From: Marivirga tractuosa DSM 4126 | Lineage (GTDB): Bacteria; Bacteroidota; Bacteroidia; Cytophagales; Cyclobacteriaceae | Direction of reading: 5' to 3' | Assembly (NCBI RefSeq): GCF_000183425.1 | Contig: NC_014759.1 | Coordinates: 4,393,001 to 4,457,000 of the forward strand | Length of the DNA stretch: 64,000 nt | Part shown: piece after piece, positions 34,215 through 43,780 of the stretch | Position numbering within the stretch: position 1 is the first letter of the stretch | How the letters are laid out: every line of letters begins with the position of its first letter | Made by a program: the position numbers and the translations under genes | The notes under the pieces: generated by a model | What the model saw: the letters and a program-made list of their open reading frames with translations, nothing else | Told to the model about the DNA's origin: nothing | The model's database searches: none

Positions 34215-35039
34215 ATGAAAGCACTATATAAAAATTTAGCACTTATCACCTCTTTGCTGTATACCTTAAGCATCATAGGGTTAGCTTATTACCTCTTCAT
34301 TTTTCCGGAACGAATTGCTAATCAAACACATCTGATAAGTTTGATGGAAGTGCCTGAATTAAAGCCCGTATTGGACGAATTGTATATTTTTAGTGGCATT
34401 TCTATTCTGTTAGGCTTTATATCAATCTTGTTGCATCTCTTTAATAGGAATAATGATGACGAGAGCAATGTGGTGTATATAGAAAAATTTAAAGAAAAGA
34501 AGGATTCAAAAGATCATGCTGGAGAAGATGCTAGTGATAGTGATGTGGATGAGGAATTGAAAGAAATAAATGGTAAGATTAAAAAAGAACCTGACAATAA
34601 ATTAAAAGCAGAGAAATTACTATCCTATTTGGCAGAACAATTAGAAGCAAGCCAAGGTGCAATTTATATAACAGAGAAAAAGGATAATAAAAATATTATC
34701 TCGCTTTTTGCAGCTTATGCATTTGTATTACCAGAAAGCCAAACAGTTTCTTATGAATTTGGTGAAGGATTAGCAGGTCAGGTTGCAAAAGAGCAGAAAA
34801 TGATCAATATTTCAGATATACCTGAAGGATATATTAAGATATTGTCAGGCTTAGGTGAATCAAATCCTGCGCATTTAATTTTATGTCCTATCATGAAAGA
34901 TAAAAAGTTGATAGGAGTGGCAGAAATTGCTTCATTCAAAGCATTTAATAAATCTCATGAACTCTTGGTTGAGAAGTCATTGGCACTACTTGCGAATGAT
35001 CTGGACAAAGGACAGCAGAAAGAGAAAAAAGAAAAATAA
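34215..35039 (+). CDS. Membrane-anchored GAF-domain protein
   Basis: A 274-residue protein with two N-terminal membrane helices (about 8-30 and 57-78) and a short external loop. A charged linker rich in Asp/Lys follows, then a GAF domain at about 135-265 (LEASQGAIYITEKKD, YEFGEGLAGQVAKEQKM, HLILCPIMKDKKLIGVAEI). This GAF domain is clearly similar to the one in the next protein (FKFAEGLVGQSAIEQ, ILIVPLITDEKVFGVLEFAGF). No output domain exists, so it may be an accessory sensor for the SpoIIE protein 27 bases downstream. Confidence 0.78.
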   Translation: MKALYKNLALITSLLYTLSIIGLAYYLFIFPERIANQTHLISLMEVPELKPVLDELYIFSGISILLGFISILLHLFNRNNDDESNVVYIEKFKEKKDSKDHAGEDASDSDVDEELKEINGKIKKEPDNKLKAEKLLSYLAEQLEASQGAIYITEKKDNKNIISLFAAYAFVLPESQTVSYEFGEGLAGQVAKEQKMINISDIPEGYIKILSGLGESNPAHLILCPIMKDKKLIGVAEIASFKAFNKSHELLVEKSLALLANDLDKGQQKEKKEK

Positions 35040-35066
35040 TTCATTTTTAGTATCAAAGAATTCAAT

Positions 35067-38000
35067 ATGTTTAAAAACATAAAAATCGGGACTAAAATTA
35101 CAGCGATACTATTATTTGTAGTGTTGGTAAGCGTTGTAACTGTAAGTTTTATTACCTACAATATGAACCAAGATTCAATTGAAAAGTTGAATTTTGATAA
35201 GTTGATGTCTGAAACAACTCAAAAAGCAGATAAGATAGATCAACTATTTACGGGGATTAAGAATAATGCCAATCATATATCTGGTTTGTTATCTATTCAA
35301 TCAGGTATGCGGAAGTATCAGGAGGAAGATACTACCTTAAATATGGATAGTTTGAGAACGGCTGTCTTATATGAGATAGAATCTGATTTAAGATCTTTTG
35401 TTGAAAATTACTCAATTCATGCTGTTTTATTAACAGACTTAAATGGAGAGGTGATATTTAATTCTAATAATTCAATTGCCTCCTTGTCCAAGGGTGAAAA
35501 TCTCAAGAATCTGGATGAGAATTTTTATGATGTGGCCATGACTTCTGGGACTTTTAGCCAACCAAATCAATTTGGTGATGATGAACTGGTTTTATATGGA
35601 ATGCCTCTAATCGATGATTATAACAGCCCCGCTGGCTTATTGGTATTGGTGAAAACTATGGAGCCGATCTATGAAATCGTAAAATCCAATCCAACTGGAT
35701 TTAAATCATTTGAAAGCATTTTAACAGTGCAACAAGATAATCAAGCAATATTTCTTTCACCATTAAAGCAAGTTGCAGATAGCTTAGAGCCTTCTGCAGT
35801 TACCATTAAAGAAAGAAATTCTATTGCGGTTCAAAAAGCAGCTCAGGGTGAGCACGGATATGCTAAAGATGTTAATTATAATGGCAAGGCAGTATTATCT
35901 TCCTGGACTAACATTCCATCAGTGGAGTGGGGTATTGCCTCAAATGTTAATGAAAGTGAAGTTCAAGAACAATTGAATGGTTTAGTTACTAAATTTATTT
36001 ATACTGGATTAATTATTTTATTTCTTTCCCTAATTATATCCATTATTTTCTCCAGAGTTTTATTGAATCCGATTCTGTCATTGAAAGAAACGCTGAAATT
36101 ACTAGGGAAAGGAATTTTGCCGAATAATGTACCCAAGAAATCTGATGATGAAATTGGTGAAATGGCGTTGATTTTGGAAGGCTACGTTTCATCATTAAAG
36201 AATACAGCCAATTTTGCAAAACAAATTGGAGAAGGTGATTTTAAGGCAGATTTTAAACCTATTTCAGAAGAAGATACATTAGGAAACTCATTGATTAATA
36301 TGAGAAATTCTATTCAGGAAGCTGAAAAGAGGGATAAAGAACGAAACTGGATTGTTACCGGGGTTGCTGAAATAGGAGAGATTCTTCGTAGCAATGATAG
36401 CTTGGAGCAACTTGGGGATGAGATATTAAAATATGTAACCGAAAAAATTGATGCCATTCAAGGTGCTTTTTACGTTTTAAATGATGATGACTCGGACAAT
36501 TATTTCTTAGAAATGAAATCGAGTTATGCTTACAATAAAAAGAAGTATTTAAAAGCTCAATTTAAATTTGCTGAAGGTCTAGTAGGGCAATCGGCCATTG
36601 AACAAGATACTTTATTAAGAACTGAAATACCGCATGATTATGTAAGTGTCACATCAGGACTTTTGGGTGATCAAAGACCAAGTTGTATCTTAATTGTTCC
36701 TTTGATTACAGATGAGAAAGTTTTCGGTGTTTTAGAATTTGCAGGTTTCCAAAAATTTGATTCTAGTCAAATCAAGTTTGTTGAAGAAATCAGCTTGATT
36801 ATTGCTAGAACTGTTTTCAACATCAAGGTTAATGAGAGAACCCGTAAATTATTAGCGGAGTCACAAACCATGAGTCAGGAGCTTCAGGAGCAGCAGGAAG
36901 TATTGAGACAGAATGCAGAAGAAATGGAAGCCACTCAAGAAGAATTGAAGCGAACTAACCAGCGCCTAGAAGATCAAATTGAGGAAGTGAATCGTACGCA
37001 GAAACGTATGCAGTTATTACTTGAAAATGCTTCCGAGGTGATCACTATTTATGAAAAGGATGGTATTGTTCGCTATATCTCACCATCAGTAGAGAAGATT
37101 TTAGGTTACAGACAAGAAGATATAATAGATACCACAGAGCTGGATAAAGTACACCCTGATTCTAGAGATGAAGTACATAAGCAATTCTTGTATCTAGTAG
37201 ATCACCCAGAGGAATCTATTACCATGCAACATCAATATTTAAATAGTGATGACGAATATGTATGGGTAGAAGTGACTGGTACTAATCAACTAGAAGATCC
37301 AGCAATTCAGGGGATTATATTTAACACAAGAGATATAACGGAAAGAAGACGTGCGGAACAAGAAGAACGCATGCGAAGTAAGATGCAAGCCTTATCTGAA
37401 AACTCTATTGATTTGATTACTCGAATTGATAATGAAGGTAAGTTCTTCTATGTGAACCCAATGATTGAGCGATATACAGGTAAACGTCCAGATCAGGTGA
37501 TTCAAAAAGGATTACATGAAGCCGATATAGAACCTAAAATAGTGGAAGCATGGGCACAGTTATTGGAGAAAGTTAGAGAGCAGAACGAGAAAGTTACCGA
37601 AGAAGTGGATTTCCCTTCTGAAATGGGAGACAGGGTAATGCAGGTGAATGCTATTCCTGAATACGATGAAGAGAAGGTTTTGGAATCTATACTGGTTGTT
37701 TCTCATGACATTACTGATAGAAAATTAATTGAATTAGAGATTGCCAGTAAGAATAAGAAAATTACTGAATCAATTAATTATGCTAAGCGTATTCAAGGAG
37801 CTATCCTTCCTAATAACCAGGTTATTAGGCAAAAATTACCTCAGTCATTTATTCTTTACAAGGCTAAAGATGTGGTTAGTGGTGATTTCCCTTGGTATAT
37901 TGAAGTAGATGATGTTATTTACATTGCAGCAGTGGATTGTACTGGACATGGCGTTCCAGGAGCTTTGATTTCATTAATAGGATATTTCCTATTGAACGAC

Positions 38001-38516
38001 ATAGTTAGATCTCAAAAAATTAGTGATCCGGGTGTAATATTAGATAAATTGGATGCTGGTGTAACTTCGACCTTACGTCAAGATCGGGATGATTCAACTA
38101 CCAAAGACGGAATGGATATAGCATTCTGTAAAATTGATAAGAAGAAAAATCAAATTGAATACTCAGGAGCTCATCGACCTTTATACTATTTACATGCAAA
38201 TGGTGAGTTAGATGAAATAAAAGGTAATAAATTCCCAATTGGAGGAGGTATTTATAGAAACCAAACTAATTTTGACAACCATAAGATCAAGTATAAATCA
38301 GGTGATGCAGTGTTTTTCTGTTCAGATGGTTATCCTGATCAATTTGGTGGGCCACAAAACAGAAAATTTGGTCCAAAGCGTTTGAGACAGACAATAGTCG
38401 ATAATCATAGCAAATCCATGGACGAAATGCATATTATATTTGATGAAGCATGGGAAAACTGGAAGGCAGACTATAAGCAAACAGACGATGTTCTGTTAAT
38501 AGGTATTAGATTTTAA
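35067..38516 (+). CDS. SiaA-like membrane sensor with SpoIIE/PP2C phosphatase output
   Basis: A 1149-residue multidomain receptor. Helix 1 (about 8-30) and helix 2 (about 305-328) enclose a periplasmic Cache-like sensor. Then come HAMP (about 328-385), GAF (about 440-590), a Gln/Glu-rich coiled coil (about 595-655), two PAS domains (about 655-890) and a SpoIIE-type PP2C phosphatase from about 900. Metal-site features are VVSGDFPW, AAVDCTGHGVPGAL, FCSDGYPDQFG and TDDVLLIGIRF. With the following SiaB-like kinase and SiaC-like protein it corresponds to SiaA of Pseudomonas aeruginosa, which dephosphorylates SiaC. The sensory part is much larger than in SiaA. Confidence 0.87.
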   Translation: MFKNIKIGTKITAILLFVVLVSVVTVSFITYNMNQDSIEKLNFDKLMSETTQKADKIDQLFTGIKNNANHISGLLSIQSGMRKYQEEDTTLNMDSLRTAVLYEIESDLRSFVENYSIHAVLLTDLNGEVIFNSNNSIASLSKGENLKNLDENFYDVAMTSGTFSQPNQFGDDELVLYGMPLIDDYNSPAGLLVLVKTMEPIYEIVKSNPTGFKSFESILTVQQDNQAIFLSPLKQVADSLEPSAVTIKERNSIAVQKAAQGEHGYAKDVNYNGKAVLSSWTNIPSVEWGIASNVNESEVQEQLNGLVTKFIYTGLIILFLSLIISIIFSRVLLNPILSLKETLKLLGKGILPNNVPKKSDDEIGEMALILEGYVSSLKNTANFAKQIGEGDFKADFKPISEEDTLGNSLINMRNSIQEAEKRDKERNWIVTGVAEIGEILRSNDSLEQLGDEILKYVTEKIDAIQGAFYVLNDDDSDNYFLEMKSSYAYNKKKYLKAQFKFAEGLVGQSAIEQDTLLRTEIPHDYVSVTSGLLGDQRPSCILIVPLITDEKVFGVLEFAGFQKFDSSQIKFVEEISLIIARTVFNIKVNERTRKLLAESQTMSQELQEQQEVLRQNAEEMEATQEELKRTNQRLEDQIEEVNRTQKRMQLLLENASEVITIYEKDGIVRYISPSVEKILGYRQEDIIDTTELDKVHPDSRDEVHKQFLYLVDHPEESITMQHQYLNSDDEYVWVEVTGTNQLEDPAIQGIIFNTRDITERRRAEQEERMRSKMQALSENSIDLITRIDNEGKFFYVNPMIERYTGKRPDQVIQKGLHEADIEPKIVEAWAQLLEKVREQNEKVTEEVDFPSEMGDRVMQVNAIPEYDEEKVLESILVVSHDITDRKLIELEIASKNKKITESINYAKRIQGAILPNNQVIRQKLPQSFILYKAKDVVSGDFPWYIEVDDVIYIAAVDCTGHGVPGALISLIGYFLLNDIVRSQKISDPGVILDKLDAGVTSTLRQDRDDSTTKDGMDIAFCKIDKKKNQIEYSGAHRPLYYLHANGELDEIKGNKFPIGGGIYRNQTNFDNHKIKYKSGDAVFFCSDGYPDQFGGPQNRKFGPKRLRQTIVDNHSKSMDEMHIIFDEAWENWKADYKQTDDVLLIGIRF

Positions 38517-38575
38517 CTGGGAAAAGTTTAATTATAAATAAAATTATTTAATTTAAGGCTTGAAATGAATTGGGC

Positions 38576-38583
38576 TATATTTG
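38576..38583 (+). promoter_or_regulatory. Candidate -7 element for the siaB-siaC-like pair
   Basis: TATATTTG matches TAnnTTTG exactly and ends 26 bases before the ATG at 38610. A -33 TTTG at the right distance is not evident. Confidence 0.42.
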
Positions 38584-38609
38584 AAACGGCTTATTAACCT
38601 AATAACAAC

Positions 38610-39152
38610 ATGAAGTATATATATGACCTACATAAAACCATGCTGTCCAGAAACCTTATTTTGGTTTATGAAGGGGAATTTACCCAAGAAATAACCAAAT
38701 CGGTATTGGCAATGGCAGAACGAAACATGGATTCTATGGGTGAGGAGTCTAGCATCAAGAGGAAAGTTTTCAACGTGATGGTAGAATGCTTACAAAACAT
38801 TGTGAAACATTCCGATGATTTCAATCCTTTATCTGCTAAGCGAAATGCCGCTATTTTCATAATAGGTAAGGAGGATGATCGCTATGTTGTAACCAGTGGT
38901 AACCCCGTTGATACGGAAGCTGCAGATGCTTTGAAAAAGAGAATAGATGAGATTAATGAACTTGATAAGGATGGCCTGAAAGCCATGTATAAAGATATCA
39001 TTAAATCGAATAGTCTTTCTAATAAAGGAGGGGCCGGATTAGGTTTTGTAGATATGGCTCGAAAATCTGGGCAGAAGCTGGAATACGATTTTGAAGATAT
39101 GGGAGAAGGATTTAAATTTTTCTCTCTTACAACAACTATATTAAGATTCTAA
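38610..39152 (+). CDS. SiaB-family protein kinase
   Basis: A 180-residue protein with the ATPase fold of anti-sigma-factor kinases. The N-box-like helix KVFNVMVECLQNIVKHSDD and the late glycine loop SNKGGAGLGFVDMARKSG identify the SiaB family (DUF6272). In P. aeruginosa SiaB phosphorylates SiaC on Thr68 and opposes SiaA. Here it lies between the SpoIIE phosphatase and the SiaC-like gene, so the same kinase/phosphatase switch is likely. Confidence 0.85.
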   Translation: MKYIYDLHKTMLSRNLILVYEGEFTQEITKSVLAMAERNMDSMGEESSIKRKVFNVMVECLQNIVKHSDDFNPLSAKRNAAIFIIGKEDDRYVVTSGNPVDTEAADALKKRIDEINELDKDGLKAMYKDIIKSNSLSNKGGAGLGFVDMARKSGQKLEYDFEDMGEGFKFFSLTTTILRF

Positions 39153-39200
39153 GAGAATTAGTATAATTAATAATTACAACTTTAAATTTTAAACTATAAT

Positions 39201-39563
39201 ATGGAAATCATTAACCTAGAAGGCACAGAAGATACCCCGAAAATATTATTGGATAAAGGGAACGGGATTTTTGAAATCTCAGGAAGATCTTTGCCGGAAG
39301 ATTCCGCAGAATTTTATCAACCAATATTAGATTGGATTACTGCCTATGGTGAGGATCCGAATCCTGAAACATTGTTTACTTTCAAATTGGAATATTTCAA
39401 TACAGCATCTTCTAAATTAATTTTAGATGTATTGTCTGCATTAGAGGATATCGATGGAGTAGCTATTGATTGGTATTTTCATGAGGATGATGAAGATATG
39501 GAAGAAGCTGGCGAGGAATTTTCTGAACTAGTAGAAATCCCATTTGAATTTAAAACCTATTGA
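39201..39563 (+). CDS. SiaC-family regulatory phosphoprotein
   Basis: A 120-residue acidic protein of the DUF1987/SiaC family. Its conserved core KLEYFNTASSKLILDVL places a threonine at residue 68, the same number as the phosphorylated Thr68 of P. aeruginosa SiaC. In that system unphosphorylated SiaC binds and activates the diguanylate cyclase SiaD. No GGDEF protein occurs in this window, so the partner must be elsewhere or different. The adjacent candidate is the ABC transporter at 39650. Confidence 0.87.
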   Translation: MEIINLEGTEDTPKILLDKGNGIFEISGRSLPEDSAEFYQPILDWITAYGEDPNPETLFTFKLEYFNTASSKLILDVLSALEDIDGVAIDWYFHEDDEDMEEAGEEFSELVEIPFEFKTY

Positions 39564-39590
39564 TTAATTCAATAAGTGTTAGATTTTTTT

Positions 39591-39617
39591 AGGCCATGAT
39601 GCTATGGCCTTTTTGTT
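39591..39617 (+). terminator. Intrinsic terminator after the siaC-like gene
   Basis: AGGCCAT (39591-39597) and ATGGCCT (39604-39610) form a stem with a 6-base loop, followed by TTTTTG and more T. The ABC transporter starts 40 bases later, so it needs read-through or its own promoter. Confidence 0.75.
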
Positions 39618-39649
39618 TTTTCTTAAATTCGCTATAACCGTCTTTTTAT

Positions 39650-42600
39650 ATGAGTGAAGAGATACTCAAAGCCTTAACTCAATTATTTGGAATTATTACC
39701 AAGCAGGATGGGGGAGCCACTGAAAAGGAAAGGAATTTCGTTATTGGGTTCTTCCAACAGGAGCTGGATCAAGACTCTATAAAAGAGTATTTGGAGCTTT
39801 ATGATAAATTAGTAGGCTGGGGAGAAGAACCAGCTGAGGAAGAAGATGGTAAAGCAAAAAAGAAAAAACTAACTTCAGTAAGAGATTCTGTAAGGACTCT
39901 TGCCATCTGTAAAAAGATTAATAAAACCCTTACCCAAAAGCAAAAAGTGGTTGTTTTAATCAAGCTTTTGGAAATGGTTTCCGCAGATAAAAACTTCACT
40001 CCGCAAAGGATGGAAATCATTGATACGGTTTCCAACGTCTTCAACATTGTAAAGGATGAATTTAAGCTTATTGAAAGCTTTGTTATTAAGAGAGAATCAG
40101 ATGACTTAGAGCAATTTGAGGATATACTTTCTGTTAATAATGATACTCCCGCTGAAGACAGCCTTCATGTTCATGCTGATATAGATGGGGAAATACTTTT
40201 CCTCAATGTTCGAAGTGTGGATATGTATTTTGTTAAATATACTGGTACAGAAGAAATAAACCTAAATGGGTTTATTATGAAAACGGATAGTGTTTATTTG
40301 TTTTCTCATGGTAGTACTATTAAAACTCCAAAAGGTGCAGCCTTATATTATTCTGAATTAATAAGAAAATTTCTTTCTGATGGTGAACAGGTAAATCTTT
40401 CCTTTAATGCAGAGGATATTGTTTTGCAATTCCCGAATGGTGAATTAGGTTTAAGAAATGTAAACGTTTTTGAAGGTCCTGGAGAGTTAGTAGGTATAAT
40501 GGGGGCTTCTGGTGCTGGTAAAACCACTTTGCTAAATGTTTTGGCAGGTATACAAGCTCCAACTGAAGGGCATATTAAAATTAATGGCCTTGATTTAAAT
40601 GAAGATAATGAGGAGTTGCAAGGTATCATTGGGTATGTTTCTCAAGATGACCTCCTAATCGAAGAGCTCACGGTTTATCAAAACCTATATTATAACGCAA
40701 AATTATGTTTTGCGAAAATGTCCGAGGAGGAAATCCATAAAAGAGTGATGGATACTCTGGAAAACCTTGGTTTGGAGGCTAGAAAGGATTTAAGAGTAGG
40801 AGGTGTTTTAGATAAAACAATTTCAGGTGGACAAAGAAAGCGTTTGAACATTGCACTGGAATTAATCCGTGAACCAGCTGTAATGTTTGTGGATGAGCCT
40901 ACTTCTGGATTGTCATCACGAGATTCCGAAAATGTAATAGATTTATTAAAAGAATTAACCTTAAAAGGAAAGTTAATATTTGTAGTAATCCATCAACCAT
41001 CATCAGATATCTATAAAATGTTTGATAAGATGATTATTATGGATACTGGTGGATATCAGATATTTTATGGTCATCCTGTTGAGGCAGTAACTTATTTTAA
41101 GAAAACCACCAATCAGGTGGATGCTGACAGAGGAGTTTGTCCGACTTGTGGTAATGTAAACCCCGAGCAAATATTTAATATAGTTGAAGCTAAGGTAGTT
41201 GATGAATACGGTCAGTTAACAAACAAAAGAAAAATAAATCCAAGTCAATGGAGAGATTTCTATCTTGAAAACTTTGATCATAAAAGAGTCAAAGATGAGA
41301 ATGAAGCACCGCCATCTACATTATCTATTCCTAATAAATTAAAACAAACTGTCATTTTTACTATTAGAGATACACTCTCTAAATTAAGTAATAAGCAGTA
41401 TTTACTCATTAATTTATTAGAGGCTCCGTTCTTAGCTTTATTATTGGCGTTTATCATTAAGTATAGAAGCGCTCCATCTGGAGAGGATTACTTATTTAGG
41501 TTTAATGATAACCTTCCAGCTTTCTTATTAATGAGCATTATTGTAGCCCTATTTATGGGGCTTACTGTCAGTGCGGAAGAAATTATTAGAGATAGAAAAA
41601 TTCTAAAGAGGGAGTCCTTTCTAAATCTAAGTTGGAATAGTTATTTACTGTCTAAAATCACAATTTTATTCACTTTATCAGCAATTCAAACATTCACTTA
41701 TGTGGTAATAGGAGTCTTGGTATTGGAGATTCGCGATGCCACTTTTAGTATGTGGGCTATTTTATTTACCACCTCCTGTTTTGCTAATGTTTTGGGGCTG
41801 AATGTGAGTTCAGCGTTTAAATCAGCTGTAACAGTTTATATTCTAATACCATTATTGCTTATTCCTCAAATGATTTTAAGTGGTTTGTTATTTAGCTTTG
41901 ATAAGTTAAATGATTTTATTAGTACTAAAGGTAAAGTCCCTGTAGTAGCCGATTTAATGACCTCAAGATGGGCATATGAGGCGCTGGCAGTAGATATGTT
42001 TAAGAATAATGGTTATCAGGAATATTTCTATGAAATAGAGTCAGATGAAAAAACAGCTGATTTTAAATCATCCTTTCTGACCAAGAAAATCAGGGAAAAA
42101 CTAAGGGTGATTGAGAATAATATGGATTCCGAAAAACCAGAAGATCAGGAAGAGGTAAATTATGCCCTTACTGTTATTTACAATGCATTAGAAAAGGAAC
42201 CGTTTAAAGGGAATTTGAAAGATGAGGATTTAGATAAATTATTAGCTTCTGAAGCTATAAGTCCAGATAAAATTAAGAAAATATCAACTTATGTTGATCA
42301 GCTTCGAGATCATTATATAACTGAATTTAATTTGGCTGTAAAAAAGAAGGAAACATTGCAGTTTCATCTGGAAAATGATTCTTCCTATGAATTTAACTTG
42401 AACGAAGCCAAAGATTTATATTATAATGAAAGTTTGGCGGATTTGGTCAGGAATTTAACAGTTGAAGATCGCGTTATAGAGTTTAAAGGACAGCTTATTC
42501 AGCAAATAGATCCAGTATTTAACAAACCGGCAAAGCCTGACAATCCATTAAATTACCGTACGCATTTCTTTGCTCCAGAAAAGTATTTTGCCGGAGCCTA

Positions 42601-42736
42601 TATAGATACATTTTATTTTAATATACTTGTGATATGGTTTATGTCACTATTACTTTATGTGATGTTGTATTTCGAGTTTTTTGGCAAAGTATTAAGATTC
42701 TTCGGCAATATTAAATTGAAGAAAAGTGAATCTTAG
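39650..42736 (+). CDS. ABCG-like half transporter with extra N-terminal and periplasmic domains
   Basis: A 1028-residue fusion. Residues 1-150 form a helical TerB-like region (FGIITKQDGGATEKERNFV, EMVSADKNFTPQRMEIID), followed by a beta segment to about 245. The ATPase domain has Walker A GASGAGKT (Lys291), signature ISGGQRKR (391-398), Walker B VMFVDEPTSG and an H-loop VVIHQPSSD, all of the ABCG/White type. A CPTCG pair lies in the linker. The ABC-2 membrane part begins near 580, and an insertion of roughly 180 residues precedes the last helix, probably on the outside. The cargo is unknown. Position directly after siaC suggests control by that switch. Confidence 0.85.
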   Translation: MSEEILKALTQLFGIITKQDGGATEKERNFVIGFFQQELDQDSIKEYLELYDKLVGWGEEPAEEEDGKAKKKKLTSVRDSVRTLAICKKINKTLTQKQKVVVLIKLLEMVSADKNFTPQRMEIIDTVSNVFNIVKDEFKLIESFVIKRESDDLEQFEDILSVNNDTPAEDSLHVHADIDGEILFLNVRSVDMYFVKYTGTEEINLNGFIMKTDSVYLFSHGSTIKTPKGAALYYSELIRKFLSDGEQVNLSFNAEDIVLQFPNGELGLRNVNVFEGPGELVGIMGASGAGKTTLLNVLAGIQAPTEGHIKINGLDLNEDNEELQGIIGYVSQDDLLIEELTVYQNLYYNAKLCFAKMSEEEIHKRVMDTLENLGLEARKDLRVGGVLDKTISGGQRKRLNIALELIREPAVMFVDEPTSGLSSRDSENVIDLLKELTLKGKLIFVVIHQPSSDIYKMFDKMIIMDTGGYQIFYGHPVEAVTYFKKTTNQVDADRGVCPTCGNVNPEQIFNIVEAKVVDEYGQLTNKRKINPSQWRDFYLENFDHKRVKDENEAPPSTLSIPNKLKQTVIFTIRDTLSKLSNKQYLLINLLEAPFLALLLAFIIKYRSAPSGEDYLFRFNDNLPAFLLMSIIVALFMGLTVSAEEIIRDRKILKRESFLNLSWNSYLLSKITILFTLSAIQTFTYVVIGVLVLEIRDATFSMWAILFTTSCFANVLGLNVSSAFKSAVTVYILIPLLLIPQMILSGLLFSFDKLNDFISTKGKVPVVADLMTSRWAYEALAVDMFKNNGYQEYFYEIESDEKTADFKSSFLTKKIREKLRVIENNMDSEKPEDQEEVNYALTVIYNALEKEPFKGNLKDEDLDKLLASEAISPDKIKKISTYVDQLRDHYITEFNLAVKKKETLQFHLENDSSYEFNLNEAKDLYYNESLADLVRNLTVEDRVIEFKGQLIQQIDPVFNKPAKPDNPLNYRTHFFAPEKYFAGAYIDTFYFNILVIWFMSLLLYVMLYFEFFGKVLRFFGNIKLKKSES

Positions 42737-42851
42737 TTTTAATTTATATTAATTCTTAGATTGGGATAAACTAATTTAACGGGATTGAATTAATTTTTAT
42801 GGATTTTAAAATCGATAATTTGTATTAACTACTGGAATTTCTATTTTTGTT

Positions 42852-43772
42852 ATGATAAAAAATATTTTTATGAAAAACATATTTCTGGGACTGGTTGTGA
42901 TTGTAACCATTTCGGCCTGCGACTCGAAGAAAAAACCTTCTGCGGATGAGATATCCGGTGTTTTGGATTCTGTTAAGATCGAGGAGCCCTCTATTTCTGA
43001 GGATGTGATTTCTGATATTATTCAGCAGATTCCTTCTCCTTTGGAAATATCTACATTATTGAAAGAGTCAGATACAAAATATGACAAATCTTATCTAAAT
43101 GATCCTGAAAAGATTTCTGACTATAACAGTAATTATAAGAAGGCTTTAGCATTAGGTGTTTATGGAACTGATTTAGGCTACACTAATATTTACGAGCAAA
43201 ATCAGGATGCTCTTTTTTACCTGAATTCAATTAAATCCTTAGCAGACGATTTAAGTATAGGTCAGTTTTTTGATATCGGTACTATCAAAAGATTAGCTAC
43301 AAATAGTAAAAACTTAGATTCTCTATTGTTGATTACTACTAAAAACTTCAACAACATAAATAATTATCTTCAAGAACAGAAAAGGTCTAACCTAAGCATT
43401 TTACTTTTATCAGGCGGCTGGCTTGAGGCGCTTTACATTGTTTCAAGAGTTTCAGAGAAGAATCCTGATAATGAGCAATTAAAAGAAACAATTGCCGAAC
43501 AAAAGATCATAATGGATAATGTTGTTTTGTTGATGTCATTCTATGTTGAAAGTGATCCGAATATCAAGCAATTGTCTGGTAAATTTGCAAAGCTTCAAGA
43601 AGAATTTAATAAGATAGAAATTAAGACTGTTTATCGTGAACCTACCTATGAAGTTGTAGATGGCATGCTTGTTGTTAAGGATAATAGTACAAGTGAAATC
43701 ATCATGAATGATGAGAACATAGAATCGATAAGAAATCAGGTTTACGCAATTAGAGAGAACATTATTAACTAA
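42852..43772 (+). CDS. Lipoprotein of unknown function
   Basis: A 306-residue protein with a lipoprotein signal peptide and lipobox TISAC (cysteine at residue 23). Two starts are possible: ATG 42852 or ATG 42870, the latter giving a compact 17-residue signal (MKNIFLGLVVIVTISAC). The mature part is helical and acidic, for example YNSNYKKALALGVYGTDLGY, LNSIKSLADDLSIGQFFD and a long helix with NNYLQEQKRSNLSILLLSGGW. No family is recognised. It is eight bases upstream of a small secreted protein and follows the ABC transporter by 115 bases. Confidence 0.7.
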   Translation: MIKNIFMKNIFLGLVVIVTISACDSKKKPSADEISGVLDSVKIEEPSISEDVISDIIQQIPSPLEISTLLKESDTKYDKSYLNDPEKISDYNSNYKKALALGVYGTDLGYTNIYEQNQDALFYLNSIKSLADDLSIGQFFDIGTIKRLATNSKNLDSLLLITTKNFNNINNYLQEQKRSNLSILLLSGGWLEALYIVSRVSEKNPDNEQLKETIAEQKIIMDNVVLLMSFYVESDPNIKQLSGKFAKLQEEFNKIEIKTVYREPTYEVVDGMLVVKDNSTSEIIMNDENIESIRNQVYAIRENIIN

Positions 43773-43780
43773 GAATTTAT

